Made by a program: the position numbers and the translations under genes. Below, in pieces: positions 13,990-15,567 of a stretch of DNA of 15,567 nucleotides. The notes beneath the pieces are model-generated. The model did not search any database and was not told where the DNA came from. It saw only the letters and a list, made by a program, of their open reading frames with translations. Origin of the DNA: Bacteroidales bacterium (GTDB taxonomy: Bacteria; Bacteroidota; Bacteroidia; Bacteroidales; WCHB1-69); the NCBI GenBank assembly GCA_016290715.1, contig JAEEUY010000104.1, forward strand, positions 1-15,567, given 5' to 3'. The stretch's first letter is position 1. Each line of letters opens with the position of its first letter.

Positions 13990-15014
13990 ACTCTCCCGAT
14001 GATATTTATGTATCCATGTCTCACATTAAGAATTATGGCTTGAAGACCGGAGATACAGTGCAAGGGTTGATACGTCCTCCACGTGAGGGGGAAAAGTATT
14101 TCCCGTTGGTGAAAGTGGAGAAAGTTAACGGGTTTTCTCCCGATCGTATTAGAGACAGAGTCCCTTTTGACTACTTGACACCGATGTTTCCCAACGAGAA
14201 AATACGTCTTACAGGTCATCCTGGAGAAACTTTGTCCACGCGAATTATTGACCTGTTTGCTCCAATAGGCAAGGGGCAGCGTGGATTAATAGTGGCACAG
14301 CCAAAGACAGGTAAAACAGTGTTGCTTAAGGAAATAGCCAATGCGATTGCTGCCAATCATCCGGAAATATATCTCATTATCTTGTTGATCGATGAACGTC
14401 CGGAGGAGGTTACTGATATGCAAAGAAGTGTGAATGCGGAAGTGATTTCTTCTACTTTTGATGAGCCTGCAGACCGGCATGTGAAGATTGCCACGATTGT
14501 GATGGAAAAGGCGAAAAGGATGGTGGAATGCGGGCGAGATGTATGTATATTGTTGGATTCGATTACGCGGTTGGCACGTGCGTTCAATACGGTACAGCCG
14601 GCTTCTGGCAAAGTGTTGTCGGGTGGGGTGGAAGCAAATGCACTACAGAAACCGAAACGTTTCTTTGGCGCTGCGAGAAATATTGAAAACGGCGGCTCGT
14701 TGACGGTGATTTCTACCGCTCTTATTGATACCGGCTCTCGTATGGATGAAGTTATTTTTGAGGAATTTAAAGGTACTGGTAATATGGAATTGCAATTGGA
14801 TCGGAAATTATCCAACAAGCGTATTTTCCCGGCAGTTGATATTATCTCTTCAAGTACCCGTCGCGACGACCTCCTTCAGGATCGGTTGACATTGCAAAAG
14901 GTATGGGCGTTGCGTAGTTTAATGGCAGAAATGACGACTACAGAAGCTATGAATTTGCTTAAGGAGAAAATGCAAGGATCCAATACGAATGAAGAGTTTG
15001 TCGCTTCTATTTAA
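13815..15014 (+). CDS. rho: Transcription termination factor Rho, RNA-binding and ATPase core
   Basis: Hexameric RNA helicase that ends transcription at Rho-dependent sites. Counting from GTG 13815 (399 residues), the cold-shock-like primary RNA-binding domain covers about 30-103 ('GVLEISSDTCGFLRSSDYNY', 'PDDIYVS', 'IRPPREGEKYFPLVKV'). The RecA-type ATPase follows: Walker A 'AQPKTGKT' with Lys167, 'LLIDERPEEVTDM' with the catalytic Glu region, Walker B ending at Asp248 in 'ILLDSITRLARAFNT', the 'GGVEANAL' Q-loop, 'FGAARNIENGGS' R-loop and 'DEVIFEEFKGTGNMEL'. All motifs are intact, so this part is under normal selection. The gene's N-terminal extension is encoded upstream in a different frame (13153-13989), and the join is at or near the A7 tract at 13763-13769. 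Initiation at GTG 13815 after an internal AAGGAGG is the alternative. lnt starts 5 bp after the TAA. Confidence 0.93.
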   Translation: MAEHEKAHEKNNEKLSQGEQQWKFVYNAKYEGCVSAEGVLEISSDTCGFLRSSDYNYLNSPDDIYVSMSHIKNYGLKTGDTVQGLIRPPREGEKYFPLVKVEKVNGFSPDRIRDRVPFDYLTPMFPNEKIRLTGHPGETLSTRIIDLFAPIGKGQRGLIVAQPKTGKTVLLKEIANAIAANHPEIYLIILLIDERPEEVTDMQRSVNAEVISSTFDEPADRHVKIATIVMEKAKRMVECGRDVCILLDSITRLARAFNTVQPASGKVLSGGVEANALQKPKRFFGAARNIENGGSLTVISTALIDTGSRMDEVIFEEFKGTGNMELQLDRKLSNKRIFPAVDIISSSTRRDDLLQDRLTLQKVWALRSLMAEMTTTEAMNLLKEKMQGSNTNEEFVASI

Positions 15015-15019
15015 TAAAA

Positions 15020-15567
15020 ATGAAAAAAATACATCTTATTTTATTGTCGCTTTTGTCTGGCTTGCTGCTTTTTGCCTCATGGCCACCTAAAGGCTTCCCT
15101 TTTCTGATTTTTTTTGCTTTTATTCCTCTGTTTTTTGTGAGTGATTTTTTAGTCCGCAAGCCTTCTAAAATGCCTTTTTGGAGTGGAGTGGGCTATTCGT
15201 ATATCGCTTTCTTCGTGTGGAATGTTTCCACTACTTGGTGGATTTGGAATAGTACACCGGAAGGGGCCATTGCCACCTTTGTGCTGAATAGCTTTTTTAT
15301 GTCTTTGGTTTACGGGGCATGGCAGCGATTATGTACGCTGCGTTTGCCTGTCTGGTGTAAAATAGTGGCGTTTATCTCTTTTTGGTGCTCATGGGAATAC
15401 CTGCACTTGAATTGGGATCTTACGTGGCCTTGGCTTAATTTAGGTAATGTGTTTGCGGATGTTCCCGAGTATATTCAATGGTATGAATATACGGGGACTT
15501 TTGGGGGAACAATCTGGATATTATTATCTAACTTTTTGTTTTTTAATTTATTAAAAAATATCCGTGA
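15020..15567 (+). CDS. lnt: Apolipoprotein N-acyltransferase, N-terminal part (cut by window edge)
   Basis: An open frame from ATG 15020 runs to the end of the window without a stop (182 complete codons). The protein is very hydrophobic with several membrane segments: 'HLILLSLLSGLLLFASWPP' at the N-terminus, 'FPFLIFFAFIPLFFVSDFLV', 'VGYSYIAFFVWNVSTTWWIW' and 'TFVLNSFFMSLVYGAW'. 'WEYLHLNWDLTWPWLNLGN' and 'IQWYEYTGTFGGTIWIL' are the typical Lnt blocks of the membrane part. The periplasmic carbon-nitrogen hydrolase domain with the Glu-Lys-Cys triad would lie beyond the edge. Lnt adds the third acyl chain to lipoproteins at the inner membrane, so GldJ is a likely substrate. It starts 5 bp after rho with no terminator between them, so it should be co-transcribed with rho. 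Confidence 0.9.
   Translation, partial: MKKIHLILLSLLSGLLLFASWPPKGFPFLIFFAFIPLFFVSDFLVRKPSKMPFWSGVGYSYIAFFVWNVSTTWWIWNSTPEGAIATFVLNSFFMSLVYGAWQRLCTLRLPVWCKIVAFISFWCSWEYLHLNWDLTWPWLNLGNVFADVPEYIQWYEYTGTFGGTIWILLSNFLFFNLLKNIR

Noticed and set aside
1..15567. CRISPR array, insertion sequence, prophage or toxin-antitoxin pair
   Set aside because: No direct-repeat array, transposase, integrase or phage gene was found on either strand.

Overview
The window is a piece of a Bacteroidales-type (phylum Bacteroidota) chromosome of moderate to low GC. The evidence is a type IX secretion system (T9SS) gene cluster (porP, gldJ, porU, porV), a rho core of the Bacteroidota type ('GFLRSSDYNYL' motif), promoter-like TAnnTTTG boxes, and the near absence of Shine-Dalgarno sequences in front of genes. 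I cannot name the genus. No mobile element, CRISPR array or rRNA is visible, and most of the window looks like vertically inherited core genome.

Layout. Positions 1-460 hold the 3' part of an unrecognised gene. A leftward tRNA-His (561-635) follows, with its own intrinsic terminator (517-549). An AT-rich gap of about 330 bp leads to a secreted NlpC/P60-LysM cell-wall hydrolase (965-1762). It converges on a leftward three-gene unit read porP (5303-4311), gldJ (4247-2748), hldD (2741-1770). A 165-bp divergent intergenic region separates this from a rightward five-gene unit: porU sortase (5469-9287), porV (9344-10591), ispF (10606-11082), a class I mannose-6-phosphate isomerase (11106-12077) and an uncharacterised outer-membrane beta-barrel candidate (12092-13003). 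A 149-bp leader with a promoter-like box precedes rho (13153-15014, split over two frames), and lnt (15020 to the window edge) follows rho by 5 bp.

How it fits together. PorP and GldJ are outer-membrane and periplasmic T9SS/gliding parts. PorV shuttles cargo to PorU, the surface protease that removes C-terminal signal domains and transfers cargo to A-LPS. The genes woven between them supply envelope precursors: HldD makes the heptose donor for the LPS core, ManA supplies mannose phosphate for nucleotide sugars, and IspF makes isoprenoid precursors, including the undecaprenyl carrier. Lnt, after rho, matures lipoproteins such as GldJ. The co-regulation implied by this layout is inference.

The most unusual region is rho. 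Its charged N-terminal extension and its RNA-binding/ATPase core lie in different reading frames that overlap by about 250 nt. An in-phase A AAA AAG heptamer (13764-13770), a small downstream hairpin, and an internal AAGGAGG followed by GTG (13798-13817) give two biological explanations: programmed -1 frameshifting or internal initiation. A homopolymer sequencing error or a real mutation remains a serious alternative. Two strong stem-loops lie inside the first 75 nt of ispF and hldD and are also unexplained.
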